Assembly: GCF_033118175.1 (NCBI RefSeq) | Contig: NC_083701.1 | Span: 54,821,001 to 54,885,000, forward strand | Length of the DNA stretch: 64,000 nt | Source of the DNA: Dama dama | Taxonomy: Eukaryota; Chordata; Mammalia; Artiodactyla; Cervidae | Direction of reading: 5' to 3' | Shown here: positions 25,806 through 37,522 of the stretch, in pieces | Position numbering within the stretch: the stretch's first letter is position 1 | How the letters are laid out: the number at the start of each line of letters is the position of its first letter | Notes under the pieces: generated by a model | What the model saw: the letters and a program-made list of their open reading frames with translations, nothing else | Database searches by the model: none | What the model was told of the DNA's origin: nothing | Position numbers and translations under genes: made by a program

Positions 25806-26135
25806 GTCAGTCAGTCAGTTCAGTCACTTAGCTGTGTCCGACTCTTTGCGACCCCATGAATCACAGCATGCCAGGCCTCCCTGTCCATTACCAACTCCCG
25901 GAGTTTACCCAAACTCATGTCCATCGAGTCGGTGATGCCATTCAGCCATCTCTTCTGTCGTCCCCTTCTCCTCCTGCCCCCAACCCCTCCCAGCATCAGG
26001 GTCTTTTCCAATGAGTCAACTCTTCGCATGAGGTGGCCAAAGTATTGGAGTTTCAGCTTCAGCATCAGTCCTTCCAATGAACACCCAGGACTGATCTCCT
26101 TTAGGATGGACTGGTTGGATCTCCTTGTAGTCCAA
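25806..26135 (-). mobile_element. BovB LINE 3' end, antisense, with target-site duplication
   Basis: The minus strand reads the BovB reverse-transcriptase C-terminus, including GITDSMDMSLGKLRELVMDR. AAACTATATC flanks the fragment at 25796-25805 and 26136-26145. This is a 5'-truncated, non-functional copy. Confidence 0.92.
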
Positions 26136-26369
26136 AAACTATATCTTAATGTAGTACTTATTATGCAATGAATGATATAATACTATGAGAATATTCTTGC
26201 ATTTCCATGCAAATTAGAAATTCTTACATTTCCAATGCTAATTGGATAGAAATATTCTTTCATTAGCTGTGTAAGAAGCCATCCCTGCAATTCAAGAAGT
26301 CAAGAAACTGAAAGACATAGGTGTTGATGAATTATCTATTCAAAGTTAAGTTCACCAAGATGATTAGAA

Positions 26370-26484
26370 GAGAAGAGTGGGATGGGAGATGGGAAGGAGG
26401 CTTAAGAGAGAGGGGATATATGTATCCATATAGCTGACATACTTTATTGTACAGCAGAAACCAACACAATATTATAAAGCAATT
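26370..26484 (+). mobile_element. Ruminant L1 3' terminus, sense
   Basis: GAGAGGGGATATATGTATCC and TTATTGTACAGCAGAAACCA, followed by CAATATTATAAAGCAATTGT, form the sense 3' end of ruminant L1. It abuts the following SINE. Confidence 0.75.
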
Positions 26485-26485
26485 G

Positions 26486-26690
26486 TGAAAGTTTTGGTCA
26501 CTCAGTCGTATGCGACTCTGTGACCCCCATGGACTGTAGCCCACCAAGCTCCTCTGTCCACAGAATTCTCCAGGCAAGAATACTGGAGTGGGTTGCCATT
26601 TCATTCTCCAGAGGATCTTCCCAACCCAGGGACTGAACCCGGCTCTCCCTCATTGCAAGCAGACTCTTCATCAACTGAGATTCCAAGAAT
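26486..26690 (-). mobile_element. Bov-tA SINE, antisense
   Basis: Reversed SINE from GGTCACTCAGTCGTATGCGA to the degraded head TCATCAACTGAGATTCC. It interrupts or abuts the L1 tail. Confidence 0.88.
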
Positions 26691-26699
26691 AAAACTTTA

Positions 26700-28015
26700 A
26701 AAAAGATGATAGGAATAAGTGATGGAGAGAAAAACAGTGAGCTAGGTACTGAAGTGATGATGAATAAAGAAGATTGATCAAGAAGTAAATGACAGCACAA
26801 AGGAAAGTCAGTAAGGGATATTGTCAAATGATTATGTGTTGGTATCAAGTATTATTAAAACAATTGGCCCTGGAATGATTCAGGGGACTCTTTCATTTAG
26901 AGTCTCTGTTACCACACAGATGAACAGTCTGGGAGCAGAATGGGTACACTAGGCAGGAAGCTGATTCTCCCGTCCCTGTGAGCTCTTACAGGAAGGAGAC
27001 CAGACAAGGGTTCATCACGTGCCTGAACTTGATTCCAAGTAGTGCAAATCAGTGGACAATATTAGAGGGGCGGAGTGATGTAAAACCTCGAATGGAAGGG
27101 TTTTGGATCTGAAAAAAGAGCGTGAGTTGAGGATTGGCTCAGAATCATAGGGAAAGAGCCAAGCTCCGCTCTTGCTCTGATTTTTTTTCCTGTCGATCGT
27201 ATCCACACTAAAAATCAAGGCCTAATATTTACTCTTCAACCTCCTCCTGTGCTTGCATTAGAGATGTCCAGGTCCTATCTATTCAATAATTAGAGTTCTA
27301 GAATATGAACTTGTGGAATTGGGAAGTAGATGGGTGGGAACTTGGTTCACACCAGACCCTCTTCAACCTTCTGGTTGACTCTAGAAACTATGCTTTTCAA
27401 TGTAGATCTGAGAACCTGAGATAGTGGTGTGTGATTGGCTTCTTTGCACGACTGGACAGAGTAATGAAGCTTACTGGGTGTAAAGCATGCAGCAGACACA
27501 TAACTACTTCAGTATATGCACTAATTAATGCATATGATATCTGTAGTGGGTGGGAGTAGGTAGGCAGCTGGGCCACAGGAGACTGTGAGGAGGCGGAACC
27601 GCGTTAGCTCATTGATAGCTGATGTTAATAACAACCAGTGACAATTTGTCTCTTTGTACTATGAAAAGGATATATGTTAATTCATCCATCTCAATCTCAG
27701 TGATGCCAGTTTACTCCTGCTATAAGTTCCAAGAGAACAACCAATATTTTCTTATGAATGTAATTATTACCAAATCCTACCTACTTATTACCAGAGAAAG
27801 TGATTCAGTTGCATTATACCTCATGTCCTTGCCAGGACCATGGTTGAAAGCAGACTGCAGTCTTATTAAGAATTCGTCACATATAACTGCATTTGAAATT
27901 TTCAATTGTCCTCTGGCTCTTTTCTTCTTTGGCTAAAAGATCAGGTGTCAGCTAAGTGATCTATACTTATAAAATCTCACCTGACTAAGTAAGAAATGAT
28001 CTACTCAGTGTCTGC
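26700..28015. other. Intergenic, no gene; contains one arm of a diverged local repeat
   Basis: The block at 27441-27524 resembles 28925-29012 (see the separate entry). Otherwise no recognised feature. Confidence 0.45.
27441..27665 (+). repeat. Diverged local repeat, copy A
   Basis: GTAATGAAGCTTACTGGGTG with the following GCAGCAGACACATAACTAC, and further on AATTTGTCTCTTTGTACTAT, aligns in order with copy B at about 28925-29132. Judged by eye as clearly related but diverged. Confidence 0.45.
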
Positions 28016-28024
28016 TTTAAAGTA

Positions 28025-28460
28025 ACAATGGTTTAGTAAAAGGAGCAAAGGTCCAGGGGCAGAAGAACTTCATTTACACTCTGGCTTTGCCACTAACTAG
28101 TGTGTGATTTTAGTGGCTCAGACAATAAAGAATCCACCTGCAATGTGGGAGACCGGGGTTTGATCCCTGGGTTGGGAAGATCCCCTGGAGGAGGGCACGG
28201 CAACCCACTCCAATATTCTTGCCTGGAGAATCACCACGGACAGAGGAGCCTGGTGGGCTACAGTCCATGGGGTCGCAAAGAGTCAGACATGACTGAGCGG
28301 CTAAGCACACTCAGTTTTCCCAAATCTGTTTCCTCATCTGGAATGTGGTAACATTAATGAGTAATAGTAAGAGTTAAATTATTAAATTAGCAAAAATTCT
28401 CTAACATAGTACCTGACACATAAAAGATGCTCAGTAAACACCAGTTATTCCAGGGGATGT
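28025..28460 (+). mobile_element. MIR SINE split by a Bov-tA
   Basis: ACTCTGGCTTTGCCACTAAC before the SINE, and CTGTTTCCTCATCTGGAATG with GATGCTCAGTAAACACCAG after it, make up one sense MIR. Confidence 0.75.
28109..28308 (+). mobile_element. Bov-tA SINE inside MIR
   Basis: The body runs from AGTGGCTCAGACAATAAAGA to GACTGAGCGGCTAAGCACAC. The first bases of the head are lost or degraded. It lies inside the older MIR. Confidence 0.9.
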
Positions 28461-28924
28461 CAATAATTTGCCTTGACTTGTTGATTTTCATCTGTGTAGA
28501 GACCCCCAAAATCCAGCTATAAATTACACAGAGAAAAAATAATCCCCAAACATCAGAAGACCCTTCTATTCTAATGCCATTCCTCAGTCCTGGGTGTTTG
28601 GATATATGTTTACATTTTAGGGTTTAGGGTGAGAGGTCTCAAAGGGCAAATGATGCACTTTTTAAAGAGAGATTAAGCTTTATTACATTATTTTCTAGTG
28701 GCTGAAACTCTTGCCAGGCATTTTGCTGTATTCTATCTTTTTTTAAAATTATATTCTATCTTTATGTGAGACATGAATATTAGAGTAAAGGGATTGGGGG
28801 TGTAAAAATAAGAGAGAAGTCAGGAGGAGAAAAATGAGAGCAACAAGAAATACCCTTTCTCTTTTAAGTTATATTTGCCCATTTGCACATGCAGGGTAGC
28901 TAAGAGGGTGGTTGGTAACTGATT

Positions 28925-29132
28925 TCTTTGTATGCACAATTTGGTAGAGTTATGGAGCTTAATGAGTGTGAAAGCAGCCAGCAAACACAGCCAACTCCTT
29001 CAGCATAGGCAGTACTTAGTATATATGAGAGAAGAATGGATGAAGTGGAATAAGCTCAGTGTGGAAGAGTGGCACTGTATTTTAAGAACTGATTTAAAAA
29101 GTACTGTGATAGTTTATCTCTTTGCATTAAAC
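28925..29132 (+). repeat. Diverged local repeat, copy B
   Basis: GTTATGGAGCTTAATGAGTG with the following GCCAGCAAACACAGCCAACT, and TAGTTTATCTCTTTGCATTA, is in the same order and orientation as copy A. It is either an old duplication or two members of an unassigned repeat family. Confidence 0.45.
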
Positions 29133-29169
29133 AAATTCTTATTGTAGACTGTTAATAGCCGTATTACTG

Positions 29170-29315
29170 TAGTTTATATGTCAAACACCTTAGGTAGTTT
29201 GTAAGCTCCTTGAAGGCAGGTACTATGTCTTATTTCTCTATACAGCCACCCCCTAGCATAGGTATTCCATAAATGTTTGATGGGTAAATCAATAAATAAG
29301 TGAATGATCACAAAG
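29170..29315 (+). mobile_element. L2 LINE 3' terminus, sense
   Basis: TTTGTAAGCTCCTTGAAGGC and ATTCCATAAATGTTTGATGG match the end of L2. Confidence 0.6.
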
Positions 29316-29804
29316 TTAAATAGACTGAAGTTATTGAGGTGAATGTGTCCTGCTGTCCTGAAAAGCTGAGACTGGAACTTCAGTGAATTATTTTAAGAGG
29401 CTAACTCTGTCCATTTACTTGTCTAGAGAATTACAGTCACTCACTATCACAAACTGGAGGCCACAGACTTAATTTGGTAAGTTATGCACGTATGCATATA
29501 TGTATATTTAAAATTTAAGTTTGTTAGCTATAGGTAGAAGTTGGGATATAATATAGCATAAAAATTTGGATTTGTGTGGTTTTCTTGATTGGCTGTACAG
29601 AGTACATCAAGACTGTATATTGTCACCCTGCTTATTTAACTTATATACAGAGCACATCATGAGAAATGCTGGGCTGGATGAAGCACTAGCTGGAATCAAG
29701 ATTGCTGAGAGAAATAACAATAACCTCAGATATGCAGATGACACCATCCTTATGGCAGAAAGTGAAGAGGAACTAAAGAACCTCTTAGAAATAAAGAAAG
29801 ATAG

Positions 29805-29985
29805 CATTAAGTCATATCTGACTCTTATGATCCCATGAACGGTAGCCTGCCAGACTCCTCTGTCCATGGGATTCTCCAGGCAAGAATACTGGAGTAGGTT
29901 GCCATTTCCTTCTCCAGGGGAACTTCCCAACCCAGGAATTGAACCCAGGTCTTCCACATAGCAGGCAGATGCTTTACCAACCGAG
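29805..29985 (-). mobile_element. Bov-tA SINE inside BovB, antisense
   Basis: Reversed SINE from AAGTCATATCTGACTCTTAT to TGCTTTACCAACCGAGTCTG. BovB coding text stops before it and resumes with GATGAAGGTGAAAGAGGAGA. Confidence 0.9.
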
Positions 29986-30102
29986 TCTGATGAAGGTGAA
30001 AGAGGAGAGTAAAAAGTTGGCTTAAAATTCAACATTCAAAAAACAAAGATCATAGCATACAGTCCCATTACTTCACGCCAAACAGATGGGAAAACAATGG
30101 AC

Positions 30103-30321
30103 ACGAGTGGTAGTGGTGATTTCATTGATAAGTTGTATCCAACTCTTGCGGCCCCATGGGCTGTAACTCACCTGGCTCCTCTGTCCTTGGGATTCTCCAG
30201 GCAAGAATACTGGAGTGGGTTGCCCTTCCTTCTCCAGGGGATCTTCCCAACCTAGGAATTGAACCCAAGTCTCCTGCATTGCAGGCAGACTCTTTGCCAA
30301 TTGAGCCACAAGGGAAGCCCT
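30103..30321 (-). mobile_element. Second Bov-tA SINE inside BovB, antisense
   Basis: Reversed SINE ending in the head GAGCCACAAGGGAAGCCC. The flanks AAAACAATGGACAC and GAAACAATGACAGA suggest an imperfect target-site duplication. BovB resumes with ACTTTATTTTCTTGGGCTCC. Confidence 0.9.
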
Positions 30322-30969
30322 TAATGGAAACAATGACAGACTTTATTTTCTTGGGCTCCAAAATCACTGCAGATGGTGATTGCAGCCACAAAATTAAAAG
30401 ACAATTGCTCCTTGGAAGAAAAGCTATGACAAACCTAGACAGCATATTAAAAAGCAGAGACATTATTTTGCCCATGAAGGTCCTTATAGTCAAAGCTATG
30501 GTTTTTCCAGTAGTCACATATGGATGTGAGCGTTGGACCATAAAGAAAGCTGAACAATGAAGAAATGATGCTTTTGAACTGTGGTGTTGGAGAAGACTCT
30601 TGAGAGTTCCTTGTACTCTCATTGTCAATCCTAATTGGGAAATCAACCCTGAATATTCATTGGAAGGACCAATGCTGAAGCTGAAGCACCAATACTTTGT
30701 CCACCTGATGCAAAGAGCCGACTCATTAGAAAAGACCGTGATGCTGGGAAAGATTGAAGGCAAGAGGAGAAGGGGACAGCAGAAGATGAGATGGTTGGAT
30801 GGCATCACCGACTCAATGGACATGAGTTTGAGCAAGCTCTGGGAGTTGATGAAGGACAGGGAAGCCTGGCGTGCTTTAGTCCATGGGGTCCCAAAGAGTT
30901 GGACACGGCTGAGTGACTGAACAACAACAAAAAAATTGGATTTGTGTGGTTTTCTCATTGGCTGTAGAC

Positions 30970-33310
30970 TGATAAACCACTTCTCTTGGAAAAAGGAAAG
31001 GCTTGGCTTTGATAAGTCAGATGCTTATGTGAAAGAATTTGGCCAGAACTAAGTAGTGACTCTGGGTAGGACATGGAACCTGTAATTCACCATAGTCCCT
31101 GTCCACTCACTTTACTCATTTACGTTACCTATTTGATCCAGAATAACTGGTTGAGTTTGTGATTTTGGCAACATGTGATTGCCTGGTTAAAAGGCTGGTG
31201 GCATCCAAGGAAGAAGGGGTTAGCTCATTGTCTTCCAAAATACCATGAGAAGTGTGATTGGACCTGATGAGGAGGTGTCTGGTTAGGGTTAGAGGGAATG
31301 AACACATGCAGAGCAGTTGCATGTGGGGGCAAAGTACAACTATTTGTACACTGAGAAATGGAGGGGAAAGAAATGAAAGATTCCAAATTCCATTTCACTA
31401 GGCTGCATAAAGATCCTTCATGATCAACAAGACCAGCCTTTCAGCAGGCAGGGGGTTGCAATGAAAGAATTTGCTTTCTGAAGGGAGGGGAGCAGAGGTG
31501 TGCTGAGATTGTGCTCAGTCTAAAGCACCGCATACAACTCTCTGGTTCTTAGAAGTCAGCCAATTCAATTTACTTACATTTGGCTTCCCCTTTCAAAAAC
31601 CCATACATTGGATGACACAATCTGTTATATTAGATTTACTAATATTTTACAGTGATGCAGCAAAGAGCAGTCCAAGTGCCTTAAACACATGAGATTATGG
31701 CCGGTGATTAATCTTGTAAAAATAATGAATTGCCACCAAAAAGGGGGAAAGAATAGATTCTTTCCCAAACAGGAAAGGAAATCTAACTTCTTCGTTTGAT
31801 GGATGAACATTTCTTAAAAAAAAAAAAAAAAAAACTAACAAATAGGAAACGTTTAGAATCTAAAAAAAAAATCTCTTTCTGAACACCCAACCATCAACAT
31901 CTTCCAAAACCGACTTGATGTACAGTTGGCAGACTGAATTTGCCCTCTCACCTTAAGAATATTAGCAAATTGCAATGGGTCCTCTCCAGAAGAAATATAA
32001 TATTCTCGTACTAGGACTTTCCAGCAGGAATACAGCTTCTACAGTTGGCAGGCTCTAACTGACACTCACAAATAGGTCCAGTTTGAAAGATGAGGATTCA
32101 GATGCAGTGAACAGCATATTTTTCTTATTATTTTTTATGCATATCTAGCTTTTTGGAAAAAAAATTTTAAAAGTCCCTGAAACTGAAACTCAAAAGACTT
32201 ATAAAAGCCATTCCTTTAGTTTTTTTCTCTAATTGTTACTTTCTTTTTCCCTGTGACTTGGAAAGAAACTGGTGGGGGGAGGGGGGGGTAAAATTTATTA
32301 TGTTTTATATTTAAAGGAAAAGGAATTTTTATTTTTTTTGAAGAGGAGGACTGTGTAAGCAGGTTGGCTAAATCTATATACTCACATATATACTGTATTC
32401 CTGGTAGTACTCTTGCTCATTATTATCACATTTTTAAATGAAAAGCTCACCTTTTCTGAAGTGGTATTACTGTACAGTTCATTACCCTTTTTTTGAGCTT
32501 TATATAAAAATTCAGGGTAGTCTTGCTTCACTGGTTTTTCATGAAAGAAAACATTTCCTTTGCAGCTTGGAATTTAAAAATGCAACTATTGGAGTTGTTT
32601 TCCTTTTCCTTCCTCTAAAACCAAGAAACATATTTTTCTTTCTGCACTGAGACGATTACTGAACTATCAGATGACCAGTGGGTCCTGAAACCAAGATATT
32701 TATAGTCTGTAAATATTTTTATGGTGGTAGTGGTGAAGAAAGAGGTGGTCTTCTCTATACACACAGACTGCCTTATAATTTTTTTTCTAACATTTATAAG
32801 TAACCTATTTTTCCTGCAATGAGCAAAGCAACCTAGGAAAATATGTGATTATTCTTTTATTGCATTCTCAGACATTGTAGATCTGTGAATTTTACAGATT
32901 ATTGATTGATTTTTGTGGTTCTCTTTCCTGAACAATATAGATATTGAGAAAGGTTTATAAAAAAGGTTTATAAAAAGGTTTATTAAAAAGATATAAAAAA
33001 GGTTTATAAACATAGACAAATTTATATTTCAAACATTGCCTTTTTTTTTTTCTGAATCAGTTTTGTCTCAGAACATATGAACCTCTGGAAACAAAGTAAC
33101 TCAGGCATTTGCTTTTTAAAAAAAACCAAACTTTAGTTTTCACATCAAAGACAATGATGTATAAGTCAGCTCTGCTTTGGTAACAAACTGTCCCTTAATC
33201 CCAGTTAATTAGAACAACAGAGGTGTCTGAAGATCAGCTAAGGCTCTGCTGCCCCTGTCCTCTTATTCTAGGATTCAGGATAAGGGAGCAGCTCTTATTT
33301 GAAACATAAT
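30970..33310. other. Intergenic, no gene seen
   Basis: Contains an A-run near 31816-31833, a G-rich tract at 32272-32288 and the TTTATAAA tandem repeats at 32948-33012. No recognised gene or RNA. Confidence 0.5.
32948..33012. repeat. Tandem AGGTTTATAAAAA units
   Basis: The unit AGGTTTATAAAAA, with small variations, is repeated about five times. Confidence 0.85.
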
Positions 33311-33317
33311 TTTCTTT

Positions 33318-33438
33318 ATTTTCTTTTTAAACTTTTTATTTTGGATGGTGGTATGGCCGATTAACAGTGTTGTGATAGTTTCAGGTGGACGGCAAAGGGA
33401 CTCAGCCATATGTTCGTGTGTCATTCATTCACCCCCAT
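33318..33438 (-). mobile_element. Ruminant L1 3' end, antisense
   Basis: ACTTTTTATTTTGGATGGTG, TTAACAGTGTTGTGATAGTT and AAAGGGACTCAGCCATATG match the reversed ruminant L1 3' terminus; compare the longer copy at 57440. Confidence 0.8.
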
Positions 33439-33446
33439 GAAATGTC

Positions 33447-33658
33447 TCCCTGGTGGCGCTAGTGGTTTAAGAACCCGCCTGCTAATTTAGGAGGCAAAAG
33501 AGACACAGGTCCGTTCCATGGGTCGGGAAGATCCCCTGGAGTGGGCATGACAACCCACTCCAATATTCATCCCTGGCGAATCCCATGGACAGAGGAGCCT
33601 GGCAGGCTACAGTCCATGGCTGTAGAGTCAGACACGACTGAAGCAACTCCGCACACAG
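33447..33658 (+). mobile_element. Bov-tA-type SINE with short target-site duplication
   Basis: The head CTCCCTGGTGGCGCTAGTGG is a variant with a GGCGCTAGTGG core. The body is complete. GAAATGTC occurs at 33439-33446 and 33659-33666. Confidence 0.9.
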
Positions 33659-34256
33659 GAAATGTCATTTTCACATCTAAGGAAAAAGAAGACAAACCAT
33701 GGCCTTAAAGCTTCTGCTTGGATGTGAAATGGGTCATACGTGATGTTGACCAAATCAAATTCTACGGCCAAGACGAATATCAGTGGGACAGGGAGGTGTG
33801 TTTCTCCCACAAGAAATCACTGCAGACTCCATGGCAATGGGTGAGATAATTATCCTAAAGAAAAGGGGAAGCAAATCATTGAAAGCTATAATATCATCTA
33901 ACAGGGTAATCCAGAGGAATTTACATAAACTCATCATCAGCCAGGCCAGGGTGCTTCCACTTTCCATGCTACTTCCACGATTTAAATGAGGCTCCCCCTG
34001 CCATGAAAAGTGCATCCACAGTTCCTTCCTTTTATCATTTAATGTGCACTCGGGATTTAAGAAATAAATTCTATTATTTGTGAAAGCAGAGAAAACTCAG
34101 AAGGGTCAAGATTCTAAAAGAAAGCATCATAACGTAGCTCACAACTGGAGATGCCCAGAAGTATTGCTTGATGTTTCTAATTTCTTGCATCTTCCTTTAT
34201 TCTTTTTCTCTTTCTGTGTCTTTCAACCTCTCTTCTTCTCCTTTTTCCAAAGTACA

Positions 34257-34433
34257 GAGGTAGGTTTAGTTGCTAAGTCATGTCTGACTCTTGTGACCCC
34301 ATGGACTGTGTAGCCCGTCAGGTTCCTCTGTCCATGGAATCCTTCTCCAGGGGATCTTCCTGATCCAGGGATTGAACGTGGATCTTCTTCATTGCAGGCA
34401 AACTCTTTACCAACTGAGCCACCAAGGAAGACC
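34257..34433 (-). mobile_element. Bov-tA SINE, antisense, internally shortened, with target-site duplication
   Basis: TCCAAAGTACA at 34246-34256 and 34434-34444 flanks a reversed SINE. About 30 bp of the body between CTCTGTCCATGGAATC and CTTCTCCAGGGG are missing. Confidence 0.92.
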
Positions 34434-34589
34434 TCCAAAGTACATAAATTTCATTTATTATGTCTCTTTTTTTTTTTCTTAATTTATCTTCTTTATTATT
34501 TCCTTCTCTTTTTTCATTTCAACTCATTCTTTCAATTATTATTACTTCCTAAATCTATCTAAGATACCGAGATAAAATATAGTTACTAC

Positions 34590-34935
34590 CTCAAGTTTTA
34601 TTTATTTATTTTTGATTGCACTGAGTCTTTGTTACTGCCCACCAGCTTTTTCTAGTTGTGGCAAGTGGGGGCTACTCTTTATTACTGTGTGTGAGCTTCT
34701 TATTGCAGTGGCTTTTCTTGTTGCTGAACACAAGCTCTAGGTGTGCAGGCTTCAGGAGTTATAGCACTCGGGCTCAGTAATTGCAGCTCACAGGCTCTAG
34801 AGCAGCTGGCTAAGAAGTTGTGGCTCATGGGCTTAGTTGCTCTGAGGCATGTTGAATCTTCCTGGACCAGGGATCGAACTTGTGTCCCCTGCATTGTCTG
34901 GAGGATTCTTATCCACTGTGTCACCTGGGAAGTTC
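34590..34935 (-). mobile_element. CHR SINE, antisense
   Basis: From a TTTATTTATTTATTTTTGA tail through GGGCTTAGTTGCTCTGAGGC to the reversed head TGTCACCTGGGAAGTTC. Confidence 0.85.
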
Positions 34936-35289
34936 TCCCTATTTCAATTTATGAAACAAGAAGGTTCTTTTAAGTCTGTCCAAGGTACTTCCTTTCTCTG
35001 AAATTCTATATGATTGTTTCCTCCACAGGTATGCAGATTTATAGAAGAGACAAAGACATACAAAGTTTGCTACAATACCAAATAAAATGTTTTGAGTGCT
35101 GGGATCAGATAATTGATAAAATGCTATGAAAATCAGTAGAAAGAGATTATTTTTAGGATGGGTTGGCAATAGATAAGTCTCACTAGCTGAAATTTTTAAT
35201 CATATTCTCTTTTAAAAATTTCCATTCCAAGACCAACCTCTTTCAGATATTTTATCCTTGGTGACCAGTCCAGGGGTCTGAATACTGTT

Positions 35290-35710
35290 CTTATATTCCA
35301 GGACTCTAATTTGCAAGTTATGGAAGCACAACTCTAACTGACTTAAGCTTAAAAGAGGAATGTACTACCTGGTATAAGAAATGGAGATGTTTTTGGCCTA
35401 TAGGCATAGAATCTATATGTTTAAAGGATATCATCAGGAATCTATTTCTCTTTCTTCACTTCTCTTTTCTTGGTATTGGCTCTGTATTGCAGACTGTCTC
35501 CTCAAGGTCCTTAGACAGCCCTCAGACTTCCAGGCTACCAGGTTAGCAACCTCAGCAGTTCCAGCTACCCCAGGAGTTCCAGCAAAAGTTTTATGTTCTT
35601 TGGTCTTTCTTGGAAAACAGTCCCACTCCTGAATCAATTACAGTCACCAGGTGAAGGGAGTGGTTCAGTTGGTCAGTCTGGGGTCTCACTGCCACTCTTG
35701 GAGCCTGAAA
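35290..35710. mobile_element. Repeat-like segment, family not assigned
   Basis: The text GGAAGCACAACTCTAACTGA, then CTTAAAAGAGGAATGTACTA, GGATATCATCAGGAATCTAT and CCACTCCTGAATCAATTACA resembles a dispersed mammalian repeat I have seen but cannot name. The open frames across it are probably not coding. Confidence 0.35.
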
Positions 35711-36198
35711 GGTGAGTCTTCCTTGTGGAATGTATGTTTCCTTATTAAGGAAAATAAGATTGCTACTTGAGGGGAAGGGAGTGGAAAACAGACAAGCAAA
35801 AACAACAGATGTCTGCTACATAGTGGGGGCTTAATAGCACTTTGAAGAAAGTGATGGTATTGTTATTGATTTTCTTCATTAGATTAGTATGTATGCAAAC
35901 ATAATCTTCCAAGTTTTCTCCCCAAAACTTTGTTGTCCTTAGCCTTGTCTCCCTACCTCATTCACAGTCAATCCTATTCCCTGCAGATATTATCAAGCTT
36001 GTTGTTTAGTATTTCTTTAAATACACTAAAGCATAATTGTTTTATAGTTTGCTTGATTGTACCAATATTTATAATCTTTGTGGGTCTGTTGTCTATTGTT
36101 TCTTGTCCATTGTGACTTTTTTGTGTGTGTACACTTGGTTCTCTTGTATTTTGTTTTTCTATTTGAAAAATTATTCATAGAAATAATGTGAATTCAGG

Positions 36199-36525
36199 TT
36201 ATTTACTTATTTATGTAGTTTTTTGGTTGTGCTGGGTCTTCATTGTTGCGTGCGAACTTTCTCTAGTTGCAGCAAGCAGAAGCCACTCTTTGTAGCAGAT
36301 AGGCTTCTCGTTGCAGTGGCTTCTGATGTTGGGGAGCACAGGCTCTAGGTGCATGAGCTTCAGCAGTTGCAGCACTTGGGCTCAGTAGTTGTGCTCGTAG
36401 GCTCTAGAGCACAGGCTCCATAGTTGTGGCACAAGGGCTTAGTTGCTCCGTGGCATGTGGGATCATCCCGGTCCAGGGATGATGGCCAGGCAGATTCTTA
36501 TCCACTACCACCAGGGTGGTCCCCT
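36199..36525 (-). mobile_element. CHR SINE, antisense
   Basis: TTGTGCTGGGTCTTCATTGT, AGGCTTCTCGTTGCAGTGGC and GGGCTTAGTTGCTCCGTGGC are typical reversed CHR SINE text. Confidence 0.85.
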
Positions 36526-36529
36526 GGAT

Positions 36530-37510
36530 AGGTTTAGAATTTGCTTCTGCCAGCAGCCACAGTCACTATCAGTCCAGGATCATCTTAATGCAAATTAAAT
36601 TCTGAGGGTCTGTAGACCACTCAGGTGATATAAATCTGATGCAGGAGGTGGTGAGGGCTGGTATGCTACTGAGCCACCCTGACTCCAAGGGTGTAGCTGG
36701 GGTACCAACTTATTGAGAGGAGGGTCTCCTATTTAATTCCTCGACTAATATGTACCTTGCTTTGAATTTCTATTTTCTTTTCTACAAGACAGACTCACCA
36801 TCCTAAGAAAACAAAAATTCACATTTTCATGTTGGGCAAATATTCTCAGGTTGAAAGTGGCTTTTGTGTTCACTTACCATCCTGGGTTCTTGTTTGGCTT
36901 GTTACTTCTTAATATCTTCTTAGTTCTTTGCGCCTATTAGAAAGATGTTTATTATAGCTGGCATTTTTTAGTTGGTTTCAGCAGGAGAGTTGTTCAAATA
37001 ACCCAGCCTGCCATTCCCAGGAAATGGAAGTCTTCTCTCTGAAAACTCTGGTTAATGCTTCAATATTCCTGTTTTTTTCTTTCTGAAGTCTGCTCTCCTG
37101 GTTTTTCTGCTCCTGTTCTTTCCTTATAGGTAGCCTTATTGCGATGGGATAGAAAAACCTGTTTCTTGATATGACATCATGGATCAGCTTTTCATTATTT
37201 TTGGTCCATATACTTTCTCTGTTGTGAGATTGATGGCACAAGTTGTTTCCAATTTCTCCAAAAAACTATCATCTTGGTCCATTTGGACTCTGGTGTATTT
37301 GTGGGATATCTACCTTTCTCCAATCTTAAATCATTTCTAACATCTTGAAAGCATGATGAAAATTAGAGTGTGACACAGGCAAGGGGCACCAAATATACAA
37401 ATAATGTCGCATATTTAGAATTGTATAACATACATGTTTGCACATGTATTTCCTTTACTTCCTGTCCTGCTTGGGGATCATTTACTGGCTTTTTTACTTG
37501 TTTTTGTTCT
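36530..37510. other. Intergenic, possibly old LINE text, nothing firm
   Basis: The segment has mixed composition and no gene. Parts look like old LINE sequence, but I cannot assign it. Confidence 0.35.
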
Positions 37511-37522
37511 TGTAATCCCCTT

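Larger units (their letters stand above)
29598..30935 (+). mobile_element. BovB (RTE) LINE, 5'-truncated, invaded by two SINEs
   Basis: The + strand reads BovB reverse transcriptase from CILSPCLFNLY through the catalytic YADDT box (near 29728-29745) to the C-terminal GITDSMDMSLSKLWELMKDR and the terminal GAGTGACTGAAC. Two antisense Bov-tA insertions (about 29805-29985 and 30103-30321), stops and indels break the frame, so it is a dead copy. The flanks carry an unusually long imperfect direct repeat (29566-29597 and 30936-30966). The 278-codon minus-strand frame here is antisense to BovB and not a gene. Confidence 0.93.

Noticed and set aside
28618..28634. Telomere-like TTTAGGG units
   Set aside because: Only two imperfect units, so not an interstitial telomere array.
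29566..29838. 90-codon frame with YADDT as a host gene
   Set aside because: It is clearly BovB reverse transcriptase, truncated at the 5' end and cut by a SINE.
30122..30958. 278-codon open frame on the minus strand
   Set aside because: It is antisense to BovB reverse transcriptase and runs through an embedded SINE; the same antisense phrases recur in other BovB copies at 25.9, 39.5 and 58.8 kb.
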